Positions 11,901-21,720 of a stretch of DNA of 64,000 nt are shown here, piece by piece. The stretch is taken from contig CM054112.1 of NCBI GenBank assembly GCA_028673005.1, positions 186,942,564-187,006,563 on the forward strand, given 5' to 3'. A program made the translations under genes and the position numbers. Source of the DNA: Tanypteryx hageni. Taxonomy: Eukaryota; Arthropoda; Insecta; Odonata; Petaluridae. The notes beneath the pieces are model-generated. The model was not told where the DNA came from. It ran no database searches and saw nothing but the letters and a program-made list of their open reading frames with translations. How positions within the stretch are numbered: the first letter of the stretch is position 1; each line of letters opens with the position of its first letter.

Positions 11901-14900
11901 ATCTGAAAGACATTGAAAGAAGCCATCCAATTATTATAAGCTCAAGAAGTGTTCTTTAGCTATGTTGATAGATACTACTAAGGTCATCCTCTGTTGCCAC
12001 CTGACAAGGGGTAGTTTATAATTTTACCAATATTGTGCTGCAATGCTGTTTGATGCAATTTCTATTTGACAGGTATGATTTAAGAAAAATTTAGCTACAA
12101 TAAAATTCCACAACAGTGGAACTACATCATAGAGGAAAACTGCAAATGACAGGAAAAAAATTCATCTGAACCAAATTTTCATATATTTTGATCTGATTAT
12201 GGTGGAAACTTGTGAGATGCAGATGAAAAATCAATTTTATTGGTAATTTGGATATTTCAGTATACAGTAGACCCTTAACATTCGCGGTTACGACTATTAG
12301 AGAATGGTACCTCATTGGCAAGGGCGGTACATTTCAGTGCCCTAGGCAAGCTTCTCTTTTGGTGCCCCCGTCTTATTGCGATTTTTTCTAATAATCTCAA
12401 TAAATGAAATATTATATTAATAATAATTACTACTAATTATTACTCAAGATAAAGGTACGTAGCCACTCAATGAAAAAATTGTCGCCACAGTGCCATATTG
12501 TCTCCTTGTCACCGTATTCCAACTTGAAGATCACTGCCGTTAAGGCATGCATACGCTCCTAGTATGGGTACAGAACTGACCTTGACTGCTAGTAAAGGCT
12601 GGTTCGAGAATTCAATGAACGATTTTCTCTCCATAACGTCAACTTAACAGGGGAGGCAGCATTGGTTGATCACATTACCGTTGAAGCATTTCCAGCCGAG
12701 CTGAAGAAGCTCATCGATGAAAAGGGCTATAGACCAGAGCAAGTCTTCATTAAATTTTATGAGGAAAATTAGGTAGCAGAGCCATTATTCACGATGTTCG
12801 TTGAACAGAACCCTCACGAATGTTGAGGGTCTACTGTATTTGAAACTTGCTAATGGTCAGTCGGTTAAAAATTCAAATCTTGATTTACTATCAACTTGGG
12901 AGGATACGTGACTAGGTAAAAAAAATACCCAAGCAGAAAAGATGTGTTTATCTTTTGACTCATAGGCATTATTTGAGGCTAACCCCGAATACCTTCCACT
13001 TGGACTCTCCCTGTTAGTTCTAGAGTGTTTTGTTATTCTTAGGACTAGTTGCTTACGAGTAAATGAGACTGAAAGTAGAGTCGGCATTTTTCACACACGC
13101 ATCCATGCCCAACAAAATTAATACAGGAGAGACTTGGCAAAAACTAATGAATTTTTGTAACATTGTACTACAAATGTGTAGTGAATATAAGATTAACTGA
13201 ATTTTCTGTTGATGAAATTTAGTTTTATTATTTTTATAATGGAACTAAAGGGGAAGTGGATAATGTAGATCAGTTGTGTGAAACATATTCAGTGTTCAGA
13301 AAATCATCACATTGGCTGCTGACGATGTTTCATGGATTTCTAAACATTGCAGGAATTAATGTGTTAGTGATCTATAATGCTAACAAGTTAGTTGACACAA
13401 TGTATAAAGCTCTTAAGAGTTTGGGTAAAAAATATCCAACATGTGTCCTTATGTTACAAACTATGCCGTGGTTCCTCCAGGGTTAATTTAGAAATCACAT
13501 AATCAAGTCTCGGATATTATATATCTTCCTTGTTTTACAGTTAGAAATTAAAGGTAACTGTGTATGCGGCCAACTGTTCCTAAATTTTACGATTATGTAA
13601 TTTAAATTTTCTCCCTTGCTCCTTGAATGCTGAAGTAGTTATTTTCATAAGTTTTTCCTCAAATGGAGTGGCGCCACATTTGCCGCTAGTGGACATCAAA
13701 ATTCTTTTACTGGCTATACATTCTATGACTGAACTTTGTGCTACCATGAGAAATTTTATGGTCCTCATTCTAAATAACAATGAGCCAATAGAAATGCAAG
13801 AATCGTGTTTCGCCTCGTGCATTTAAAACACTGTAGCTGCTCTATTTAGGCGCATTTAACTAGACAGATTTTCGAGGAAAATCCTTGCATTACTGTGATG
13901 CCATGGCCACCACACTCCCCCGACCTTAATCCCCGAGAAAATGTGTTGGGCCTCATGGTGAAGCAGTGGGATTTCGCCGGCGAGGAGGAGGAGGAGGCAT
14001 TGGAATCCCACGTTAGAGATATTTGGGCTACTCTAAGCAACCGTCTGATGCTTATTCAGAATTTGGTGACATCAATGCCTTCAAGGCTATTATCTGTTAT
14101 TGATAATAATGGAGAAATAACCAAGTATTAAAAACAATTTTTAAGCCTGTTTTTTCTTTAGCATGACATGAACTTCATAGAAAATCTGGAAATGATTGGC
14201 TTGCTCGCCTTAACCTCCAGGTCTGGTTGTTTTTTAAGTAGCACAGATTTAATGAGGTGATATCTAGGCTCGGGTCCAGTAAAAGCAATTGAATCTTTAA
14301 GGATCTTCCCTTAAACTATTCAATAAATTTTATTAATCATAAAAATCGGTTTTGTAATGGTTTCTGTTTCAATCTTTTGACCATTCCACTGTGTAGAAGA
14401 AGTGGAACATGAATGGGGACTTTAATTTTTGTCACTGATAGAAGAAAAATGTGAGTCCATTGAAATGAATCATACCATACTTACAATGGATGTTGAATAA
14501 AAATAATTTTCAGAAACAAAAACATTGAGAAGCCTAAAAAATGACAAACTGACTCTAATTACCAAGCAATATTGAATACCAAAATTGAAAAATATTATCA
14601 CAATTTGGGTTTGGAAAAACCTATAATTATCAAATGAGTGATTCATTTTATGAAATAAACACCAGAAAAGGTGAACTAAAATATTTTAAAATAAAAACAC
14701 TTTCACACTTATTTAGAAATGATTATAACGCTGTTTGTGAAATACTTACACAAAGTTAGCGAATTTATTAATTACTTAAAAATAACAAACCTCTCTTTCT
14801 CAGAGTTTAGTATCCTTGACACCATTAGTTTATAACCCTTTATTCATAATAGGGTTTTTCCTTTATATTTTTCATTCCTTCTATTTGAAGATTAGTAAGT

Positions 14901-17900
14901 CTTGAGTATATTTGTATAAGTATTAAGGCTGAAATACCTTGTTCAATGTTTTATATCAGTGATGTTTTACAGTCTAGAGGATGATTTTCTTGTTGTTACT
15001 GGCAATAATTAGCACAAATAAATTCTTTAAAGCAGATCAAAAGGAAATCTCGAGGAATAACCTTGATAAGGTGTTGTTTGAAATATGAAGTTCATTTTCA
15101 AGCCAATCATTTCCAGATTTTCTATGAAGTTCATGTCATGCGAAAGAAAAAACAAGCTTAAAAATTGTTTTTAATTCTTAGTTATTTCTCCATTATTATC
15201 AATAACAGATAATATCCTTAAAGGCATTGATCCCACTAAATTCTGAATAAGCATCAGACGGTTGCTTAGAGTAGCCCAAATATCTCTAACGTGGGATTTC
15301 AATGCCTCCTCCTCCTCGCCGGCGAAATCCCACTGCTTTACCATGAGGCACAACACATTTTCTCGGGGATTAAGGTCGGGGGAGTGCGGTGGCCATGGCA
15401 TCACAATAATGCAAGGATTTTCCTCGAAAAACTGTCTAGTTAATTGCACCTAAATAGAACAGCTACAGTGTTTTAAAGGCGCGAGGCGAAACCCGATTCT
15501 TGCATTTCTATTGGCTCATTGTTATTTAGAATGATGACCATAAAATTTCTCATAGTAGCACGAAGCTCAGTCATAGAATGTATAGCCAGTAAAAGAAGTT
15601 TGATGTCCACTAGTGGCGAATTTGGTGCCGCTCCATTTGAGGAAAGACTTATGAAAATGACTGTACCTACATAGAAGGAGTAATGTTAACTTGGAGGGAA
15701 GTGAGGGAGATTAGTTAGAGATGACAGCAAATGGCTTAAACATCTATGGATAAAACAGGAAAAATTGACTATTATTATAATAAAAGCCTAGATGGCGGGG
15801 TTTGTGTGTAATGCTGACGTCATCAATGGCACTTTTTAACGCGTTTTTAATAAACTTCCCGATTAGGTGGAAGGTTGAAATTTCGCACGAATGTTTGATT
15901 CATTGCCAGATATAAAAATTAAATGATGAAAAAAAAATAAAAAAAGACCTGGGTTCGACTCTGTTTCCTGTAAGATAACACATCAAAATCGAATTTTTAA
16001 AGTACAGGCTTTTATTCATTTGGAAACTTAAATTAGAAAAAATTGACATATGATCTTCGAATTTAAACTGTTTTAGGAAAATTAATGAAGTTTCTTATTA
16101 TATTCATCTTTTTCCGGCTACTGTTTCAAATCTCTCATATTAAGCATTTAAATCACATATTTTGGGAAAATATTGGCTTTTAAATGGAATGTTGCCTTGC
16201 CGACCATGTCATTGTTAAACTTCGATAATCAATTGTTGTCTCAGCTCGCATACGTGTAATATATACGAGTGCATAGATGGCCTTAAATTATTGTAGGATT
16301 TTTCGCAAAAATACGTAATCCTAAAGGGACTGGGAATTAGTTGGGATTCTTTTGCTTATCTAAACGACTATATAGATGTAGAATAAGAGAGAGGGGGATT
16401 TGGGGAGGGAGAGAGGAAGGAAGGGATATAGACTGGAAGGTACATAGAGAGTAAGGGAAGGAAGGAAGGAAAAAGATAAAGAGGGAGCTGCAGGAAAAGA
16501 GGAAGGGCTATGGATTGCGACAGGAAGGAATGAGAGAAGGGGGAGGGGGACAAAAGAGAGGCAGAGGGAGGGAGAGAGAGAAGGGAGAGAGAGGAAGGGA
16601 GAGAGAGGGAGGGAGAGAGGAAGAGAGAGAGGAAGGGAGATAGAGAGAGGAAGAGAGAGAGAGAGGAAGGGAGATAGAGAGAGGAAGGGAGAGAGAGGAA
16701 GGGAGGGAGAGAGAGAGGAAGGGAGAGAGAGAGAGAGAGGAAGGGAGAGAGAAAGGAAGGGAGAGAGAGGAAGGGAGAGAGAGGAAGGGAGAGAGATAGA
16801 GAGAGAAAGAGAGGAAGGGAGATAGAGAGAGAAAGAGAGGAAGGGAGAGAGATAGAGAGAGAAAGAGAGGAAGGGAGATAGAGAGAGAAAGAGAGGAAGG
16901 GAGATAGAGAGAGGGAGAGAGGGAGGGAGGGAGAGAGAGAGAGAGGAAGGGAGAGAGAGGAAATGAGAGAGAGAGGAAGGGAGATAGAGAGGAAGGGAGA
17001 GAGGAAGGGAGAGAGGGAGGGAGAGAGGAAGGGAGGGATAGATAGATAGATAATTGTCTTTATTCGGGCGAAATTTAGACCATAAGGTCCATTCTTACAT
17101 TTAACCCCGGAGAGAGGAAGGGAAGGAGAGAGGGAGGGAAAGAGGAAGGGAGGGAAAGAGGAAGGGAGGGAAAGAGGAAGGGAGGGAGAGAGGAAGGGAG
17201 GGAGAGAGGAAGGGAAGGAGAGAGGGAGGGAGACAGAGGGAGGGAAACAGAGGGAAACAGATGGAGGGAAACAGAGGGAGGGAAGCAGAGGGAGGGAAAC
17301 ATAGGGAGGGAAACGGAGGGAGGAAACATAGGGAGGGAAACAGAGGGAGGGAAACAAAGGGAGGGAGAGAGGGATGGCGAGAGGGAGGGAATATTATTGA
17401 TGGGCAATACACTAGTGTAATAATTGTTGAATATGAAAGATAACAGAATTATACAATCCATGAAAATTAATTACAGTAAACTTATGCTAAAAATGGAGCA
17501 ATATGAAAAGGTTTCAGATTTGAGTGAAGAAATAAATGTGCTGAACCCAATGATGTTAGTCAGTGAATTCCATTACATGTTTGGTATTCATATTCAAATA
17601 AATACTATTATTTATAATTAATAAAATCTTTTGCTTCAATCCACATTATTAAAAAACAACTAGTGAAGAGCAGGAAAACTGTGACAGGCAGAAAAAAAAA
17701 TTCGTGTTTAGGATTTTTGTGGAGTTATACTGTATTTTTAACTTGAAAATCAAAGGTTATTTGTCATCAACTTATATTATCATTTGTTTCAACCTATGAT
17801 TTTTTTCTTCATAAATGCATAATTTTTCATGATTACTAATAATCCTTGAAAAACAAACTCCCTTTAAAATTTTAAAACAATGTGGTAGATTGTAAAGCCT

Positions 17901-20900
17901 AGGTGTCACCATGCTAGAACGATATTGCTAATACATTAATGTCACATAACATCATCATTTCCTTCATAACTAAGGTGACCAGATATTTTTTTCCAAAAGG
18001 GAGGACAGATCCCGTTTTTTTTACAAAATGTAAAGACAAAGGGAGGGAAAAGAAAGGAGAAAGGAAGGACACATTTCATGACAGAAAAACTGTTTATATG
18101 CTATCTTTCATATTTTTTCAAACAAACTAAAGGTTGTAAAAGAACATACATTACAATAGTCTCATGACATGAAATTTTTTGTTTTAAAAAAATGCTGTAA
18201 GCTTTCAAGAAAAATAATAATTTTAGATACCATTTTTCACAGTGAAACACTAAAATTACATAATGACAAATCGTATTGAACGAATTTCAATTTCAGAAGT
18301 TTAAAGGTGAATTGCACAAATTTTAAACGTAAGTGTTCATTAATTATGTGTGTTTTACATATTCAAGAAAAATAAACCCCAACACGGAAAAGTTTAAACG
18401 AAGTTCAAAAGCAATTAAAATTGAAAATAATAGATTCAATCCTACAAATTGTTATTTATTCTAAATTATATCCTGATTGCTTGAAAATTATTTTATATAA
18501 GCCAATATTTATTGAAAATATATTTATTCAAAATATATATTTACTGAAACATATCTTTTCTCTACAGGCTGAAATATATAGTGTTTTTAAAAATGAAGTG
18601 TTTTCATTCTAATAATGACATGATTGTTTTGTATTGAAATATTTGTCATTTCTGTAAATTTTTTTCAAAAAATCGTCATTTTTATTTAACATTTCTGAGA
18701 ATCGCTCGCAGCTATAATCCATGTTAACTTTTATCATTATGATTAAGGTCAATGTTTCCAAAGAAAGACTGCTCTTTACACAGTCCCACACATCATTAAT
18801 TATCGAGAATACACGCTCTACACTTCCATTTGTCCCAGGTAAACATAAAGCTATTTCAACCAATATCTTTAAATTAATAAAAGGAAGATATTCAGTTTTT
18901 TTTAAACTGAAATATTTCCTCCCATCTTTTGTAGACTTCTATTTTATTTTCAGACCATTCTGAAAACTTATTAGCTGAGCAGTGCTCATTTAGTCTCCGA
19001 ACCTCATCAAACAGTATTGTCATCAATCTTTATGAGACACTTGATTTGCAAATTTCACCGATTCTACCACTTTTTCCCACTCGATCGATTTTCTTAATAA
19101 ATACCACTGAAAAAAATTTATTCCATCCAGAAATTTTGTCCATTTGATCAAATAATCAAGGCAATTTCTATAAAATAGTTGAACCTCGTCCGTGAATGCC
19201 CCTCTAACTGTTGGATTATTCTCTTCTAGTTTTTTCAATAAATTATCTGCATTTACTGGTAAACATTTCATATTTAATCTGGATTCCAATTGATCATTAA
19301 AACTGTGAAGAATTGACATTACTTCAGCTGCACATATTTTGTTCTTTTTAATTTGCTCTATATTCGACTGAAACAATGTTGCCTTACTATGCATGATATG
19401 CAGAGTAATTTCATCTAATGGATTTTCAAAAAAATCTTTTAGAAGTTTGGGACATTTATCTAAACTTAAAAAATGTAAGCTTAATGGTTCAAATAATTGA
19501 GTAACACGTTCAATGGCAGGTGTTAAAGCCAACCACCTGGTTTTTGAGTAACCTAATAATTTCTTATGCTCAACTGAAGCGACCTCACAAAATTTAGTTT
19601 GACTCTTTACTCTCACAGTGAAACGATGAAAATGTAATTATATTTGTGGAAGGATTACTTATATATCTATAGCCAGTTGACTTGAGAATACACAAATTAA
19701 AAGAACGCGTGGCTTGAGTAAAAGGAAGGACAATAGCAGAGAAATGTTCAAAAAGGTGGACATGGAAGCACAAAAGGTTTAGGGAGGACAGCGATTGAAA
19801 AAGAAGGACTGTCCTTCCAAAAGGAGGACGTCTGGTCACCTTATTCATAACTTACCGAATATGAACCATTTCCATAAGGTAATGACTTCCCATAGTATCG
19901 ATGTTCAGCAAAAACTACCAAGGCTTGAAAATCTGAAGCTATGTCCCACATGAAGCCCTGTAAGTTGCATGCATATTTACAATGGGTTATTCAAGTAAAG
20001 CAAAAAATCTTTTACACAATTCTCTAAGTGTGTAGATTATCTGATGTCATTTCACCATGTTAAAATAAAACATTTTATGATGGATTGAGTTTTTGAAGCA
20101 TAGGAAAGTAGCTCACTTCATAATTTCACCATGACTATTAGATGAAATTAATATCTTAAAGTTCGTGTCAAACAATTTGAATTAATCACTACTTCATGAA
20201 AGATTTATAGTTACTTCAACTGTTTACTCTCATTTTTTTCTTCCCTTTTGCAAGAAATATTTTCAGTTCCGTAATATTAAGTTTAATTAACATTTGCAGT
20301 TTTAAATTAAATAAACCAGGCAAGCCATGCTCGAATTTTTTTAAGGGGCCTTTTTGCGCCAAAATTTGTAACATCATCAGGTAAAATAAAACGATCGCTT
20401 TTAAATCCATGGCATTTATAGCAAGACAGTATTTCGCAAATCAAATTCACCAGTGAGATGGTTTGACTTTCACCAAAGTGCGTGAAGGTCCAAGCTTTTA
20501 TCATAGTCACATCAAAATTTAACGCGCACAGATTCTGAAACGGCATCGACTTTCACACCAGACGAGTTCAAACAAGAACTGTTAATTTCCAGTTAAGTGT
20601 GTGATTTGGTGGCAGGCAGAGCCGTTGCATATAATTATAAATGATTCGAAATATGAAAATGTAAGACTTTTAACACTCCATACACATCAACAGAAAATAC
20701 GACTTTGCAAGAGTAAACGTAAATAAAAATTTAAGTGATAGAACTTGATAAACACCAAATGAATAAATTACAATGCTTATGAAATTGATGGAATGATATG
20801 ATCCGAAGATCCTATGCAGACAGGCATAAGCTGTGAAAAAATTGTTACAATGCTTATGTTAACGAAACTGCAATTCATATTATTTTTATCAACAAAGATA

Positions 20901-21314
20901 TAGTAATGAAATGCACATTACATAGCCAGAGCAGGCAAGATTTTTGTCCTAAGGTTTTACCGTATTCTCAGCAAACAACTCGATATCTCCCTCATTTCCA
21001 GTGTAGAAGAATATAGGCCCAGAAGCATCCTTATTCCAATACGTGTCATTAATGAGGTACCTAATTTTAAACGTGTCATTCACAGCAAAGCTGAAGTGGT
21101 CCACCTAAAAAGATTAGAGAAATAAATGCTAAAGTCAGCAGACTCAAATCGACTTTTTTTTACAAAAATCAAATCATCACATATTACTAACACCTAGAAA
21201 ACATCATAAATCTAATGAAGCACTTGAATATCTTACCGGCACAGTGAACCATTTAATTTCATAGACAAATCCACAAACAGCAGAAAGAAAAAATAAAGGA
21301 ACGATATATCTCAT
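8777..21314 (-). CDS. PRCP-like: Lysosomal Pro-X carboxypeptidase-like S28 serine peptidase (3' end missing)
   Basis: Peptidase family S28 removes residues following proline, in lysosomes or after secretion. Seven exons, joined high to low, keep one frame through 345 codons: 21237-21314, 20961-21104, 19856-19957, 10950-11140, 10674-10831, 10400-10572, 8777-8965. All junctions are GT-AG and all phases agree. Visible in order: a signal peptide (residues 1-16); FTVPVDHFSF and [10 protein letters not shown] in exon 2; [14 protein letters not shown] in exon 3; the nucleophile elbow GGSYGG (Ser about 153) in exon 4; the VPCEAF and MLNYPY blocks of the cap region; and DEGWDYQ closing exon 7. Many N-glycosylation sequons fit a lysosomal or secreted protein. 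PRCP is about 490-500 residues long, so about 130 are missing, including the catalytic Asp and His; those exons probably lie beyond base 1. PRCP fits better than DPP7, judging from the exon 5 block. Confidence 0.93.
9447..9494. repeat. About 48-bp repeat shared by introns 6 and 2
   Basis: This stretch, including GATCCGAAGATCCTATGCAG, is repeated with one difference at 20787-20833. Here it lies 35 bp from the tRNA-like head, so it may be the body of the same SINE family. Confidence 0.7.
9528..9603 (-). ncRNA. tRNA-like sequence (SINE head or tRNA pseudogene)
   Basis: On the minus strand, 9600-9530 folds as a 71-nt cloverleaf: acceptor GCTACGA/TCATAGC (one mismatch), U8-A9, D stem GTTC/GAAT, anticodon stem TCCGC/GTGGA around the loop CCGGCAA (GGC at 34-36), and T stem CCGGG/CCCTG (one mismatch) with loop TTCGATT. 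The A box (GTTCAGAGGTAG) and B box (GGTTCGATTCC) look usable by Pol III. The C at position 33, where functional tRNAs have U, and the stem mismatches argue for a pseudogene or SINE head. It sits in intron 6 of the PRCP-like gene in the same sense. Confidence 0.6.
10060..10170 (-). repeat. Fragment of an interspersed repeat with B-box (family F1)
   Basis: Diverged match to the family seen at 15785-16260, 37380-37700, 38030-38470 and 53095-53390, including the CGGAGTCGAATCCAGGA stretch, a reverse-oriented Pol III B-box. Located in intron 6. Confidence 0.45.
10400..10572 (-). CDS. PRCP-like exon 6
   Basis: Begins by completing the split Asp, then [36 protein letters not shown] and PLPKYPVQ, the typical cap-domain order of PRCP. 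The acceptor is TTTACAG and the donor GTGAGG, ending in phase 0. Intron 5 is 101 bp. Confidence 0.93.
10674..10831 (-). CDS. PRCP-like exon 5
   Basis: The block [11 protein letters not shown], then [14 protein letters not shown] and [15 protein letters not shown], matches the start of the S28 cap (SKS) domain and is closer to PRCP than to DPP7. The acceptor is TTTTCAG and the donor AAAG|GTAATT. It opens with one base of the split Gly codon and closes with one base of a split Asp codon. Confidence 0.93.
10950..11140 (-). CDS. PRCP-like exon 4 (nucleophile serine)
   Basis: Sixty-three codons plus two bases. It reads [17 protein letters not shown], then [20 protein letters not shown]. The Ser of GGSYGG is the catalytic nucleophile. 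The acceptor is CGCTCAG and the donor GTAAGT; the final glycine codon is split with exon 5. Exon 3 joins directly in frame across the 8.7-kb intron 3, and no residues are lost relative to the family. Confidence 0.95.
11141..12262. other. AT-rich intron 3 sequence without recognisable features
   Basis: Part of intron 3 of the PRCP-like gene. No exon, repeat family or conserved motif was recognised. The 61-codon frame at 11452-11637 has no family similarity. Confidence 0.5.
12265..12836 (+). mobile_element. Internally deleted Tigger element with intact ends
   Basis: The ends are CAGTAGACCCTTAACATTCG and its inverted partner (12814-12836, two differences), flanked by TA (12263-12264 and 12837-12838), the pogo/Tigger target duplication. 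The 572-bp element keeps a piece of transposase: TASKGWF, then after a frameshift [18 protein letters not shown]...KGYRPEQVF, ending near 12771 just before the DDE domain would begin. It is therefore a deletion derivative moved, if at all, by a full-length relative. Confidence 0.88.
12590..12771 (+). pseudogene. Tigger transposase remnant
   Basis: This matches the second DNA-binding domain and the linker to the DDE domain of Tigger transposases ([30 protein letters not shown]). One frameshift lies near 12600-12610 and a stop follows FYEEN. It lies within the TIR-bounded element 12265-12836. Confidence 0.75.
13230..13487 (+). pseudogene. piggyBac transposase C-terminal fragment
   Basis: The frame reads [19 protein letters not shown], then a basic/aromatic stretch and [16 protein letters not shown]. 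This matches the KGGVD.VDQ...Y...R...W...F...L...A..N block at the end of the piggyBac catalytic domain, including the last catalytic Asp. It starts out of context and stops after about 84 codons. It could belong to the same family as the 6898-7890 pseudogene, which lacks this part, but the two do not overlap and cannot be compared. Confidence 0.75.
13637..14199 (+). mobile_element. Tc1/mariner fragment, left member of an inverted pair
   Basis: Encodes the C-terminal end of a Tc1/mariner transposase (13895-14131): [16 protein letters not shown] followed by about 55 residues to the stop at 14131. The D of SPDLNP and the following E/N region belong to the catalytic DD(34-39)(D/E) block. An inverted copy lies at 15098-15664, about 0.9 kb away. 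The N-terminal DNA-binding part is absent and the first part (13637-13860) has no recognisable coding. Confidence 0.8.
14200..15097. other. Spacer between inverted mariner fragments
   Basis: AT-rich intron sequence with no recognisable coding or repeat. Confidence 0.45.
15098..15664 (-). mobile_element. Tc1/mariner fragment, right member of an inverted pair
   Basis: Inverted copy of 13637-14199 with scattered substitutions. On the minus strand, 15449-15171 gives 92 open codons from [20 protein letters not shown] to the stop, a longer clean run than in the left copy. One Glu codon is deleted from the EEEE run relative to the left copy. Confidence 0.8.
15785..16380 (+). repeat. Interspersed repeat family F1, copy A
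   Basis: Shares its order of blocks (CTGGGTTCGACTC B-box-like stretch, AAAGCCT-like block, GATCTTCGAA, TTGTTAAAC) with 37380-37700 (same strand) and 38030-38470 and 53095-53390 (opposite strand). Its right end (16275-16380) carries a block that occurs in reverse at 37150-37228 (GTCGTTTAGATAAGC). No coding was seen. Element class unknown. Confidence 0.6.
16380..17400. repeat. Long GA-rich low-complexity tract
   Basis: About 1 kb of near-pure purine on the plus strand, built from variants of GAGGAAGGGAGA, GGGAGAGAG and AGGGAAACAGAGGG. It is broken only by the retroposon tail at 17036-17107. Long open frames on the minus strand (P/S/L/F-rich, up to 329 codons) reflect composition and are not genes. 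It lies in intron 3, so the pre-mRNA would carry a long pyrimidine run. Confidence 0.9.
17036..17107 (-). repeat. Retroposon 3' end with hairpin, AATAAAG and (TATC)n tail
   Basis: In the sense (minus) direction: AATGGACCTTATGGTCTAAA, then TTTCGCCCGAATAAAGAC and a (TATC)n run leading into a CT tract. The hairpin GACC-TTAT-GGTC is matched by different but still pairing stems in the related tails at 36778-36870 and 49361-49437. This is the layout of a LINE or SINE 3' end that uses a microsatellite tail. The 5' part is missing. Confidence 0.65.
17401..17962. other. AT-rich intron 3 segment
   Basis: Follows the GA tract. The 65-codon frame at 17424-17621 has no recognisable similarity. Confidence 0.45.
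17971..19843 (-). mobile_element. hAT element inserted 12 bp from a splice donor
   Basis: The ends read TAAGGTGACCAGA (17971 onward, and inverted at the 19843 end), a common hAT terminus. The perfect 8-bp target duplication TTCATAAC flanks it (17963-17970 and 19844-19851). On the gene strand the duplication is GTTATGAA, intron positions +5 to +12 after exon 3. The 1.87-kb element keeps the C-terminal half of its transposase (19616-18609), in the same sense as the host gene. The bases just inside the two ends have diverged. Confidence 0.92.
18609..19620 (-). pseudogene. hAT transposase, C-terminal half
   Basis: The open frame 19616-19023 (197 codons) has the hAT block [14 protein letters not shown] and the following alpha-helical region. 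After a break at about 19020 the sequence continues through [15 protein letters not shown]. It ends in the hAT dimerisation domain, [20 protein letters not shown]...KSSLSLETL (18863-18609). The N-terminal BED finger and the first catalytic residues are missing. Stops separate the two main parts, so it is not functional. Confidence 0.88.
19856..19957 (-). CDS. PRCP-like exon 3
   Basis: Thirty-four codons, GFMWDIAS...[14 protein letters not shown]...SYS. The AEHRYYGKS block is almost invariant in S28 enzymes. The acceptor is CTTACAG and the donor GTAAGT, phase 0 at both ends. A hAT element begins 12 bp after the donor; its target duplication starts at intron position +5, so the splice-site core is untouched. 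Confidence 0.95.
20787..20833. repeat. Second copy of the 48-bp intron repeat
   Basis: Near-identical to 9447-9494 and in the same orientation, in intron 2 of the PRCP-like gene. No tRNA-like head is attached here. Confidence 0.7.
20961..21104 (-). CDS. PRCP-like exon 2
   Basis: Forty-eight codons running from VDHFSF through [10 protein letters not shown] to ENT. This is the signature N-terminal strand and loop region of family S28, with two NDT sequons. The acceptor is TTTTTAG and the donor GTAAAA. Phase 0 at both ends. Intron 1 is only 132 bp. Confidence 0.93.
21237..21314 (-). CDS. PRCP-like exon 1 (signal peptide)
   Basis: Twenty-six codons from the ATG at 21314. A hydrophobic signal peptide [16 protein letters not shown] is followed by YEIKWFTVP, the usual start of mature S28 enzymes. 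The donor GTAAGA (minus strand) is at 21236-21231. The exon ends in phase 0. This ATG is chosen because the signal peptide starts with it and only AT-rich DNA precedes it. Confidence 0.9.
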
Positions 21315-21720
21315 CTTATTTCAATTGAAGGGCATAAGAAAAACTAATGATTTCTCGTATTGCAAACGATTTTCCTCTATTAATACGTTCCGAACTCGAA
21401 AACACTCAGTAAAATCAGTGACACAAATCACGTAATCACATAATACGCTATATTCGTCATCTAATAAGACGTAAGTTTTCTCAAAGTGACTTCATCATCG
21501 TTTTTCCATGTAGTCTTTCTTTGATTCAGAAGATGGCGCTAAGACTTGATAAACCGTACATCTACTGGAAGAAAGATGAACTACATGCTACATTTCGGAT
21601 TCTGCGCTAGATTCAAATAAATCTTTTTATTTATTACGGTCTCCACCATGACTTTCTTAGCCTTTTGAATCAAAGAAAGTCCAACGAATAATTTACATGG
21701 GTTTCCATGGTTTCCATTTC
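21315..21720. promoter_or_regulatory. Upstream region of the PRCP-like gene
   Basis: This should hold the 5' UTR and promoter, since it directly precedes the ATG at 21314 on the minus strand. No clear TATA box or initiator was found. A short inverted repeat (21511-21530 and 21661-21682, around TCTTTCTTTGATTC) lies 200-370 bp upstream and could be a small transposon remnant rather than a regulatory site. Confidence 0.3.

Noticed and set aside
13478..13486. AGGGTTAA as a piggyBac 3' end
   Set aside because: It coincides with the last codons and stop of the fragment and lacks any terminal repeat.
16368..17461. Long minus-strand frames (up to 329 codons) rich in P, S, L and F
   Set aside because: They translate a GA-rich simple repeat, are open in several frames at once and have no domain.
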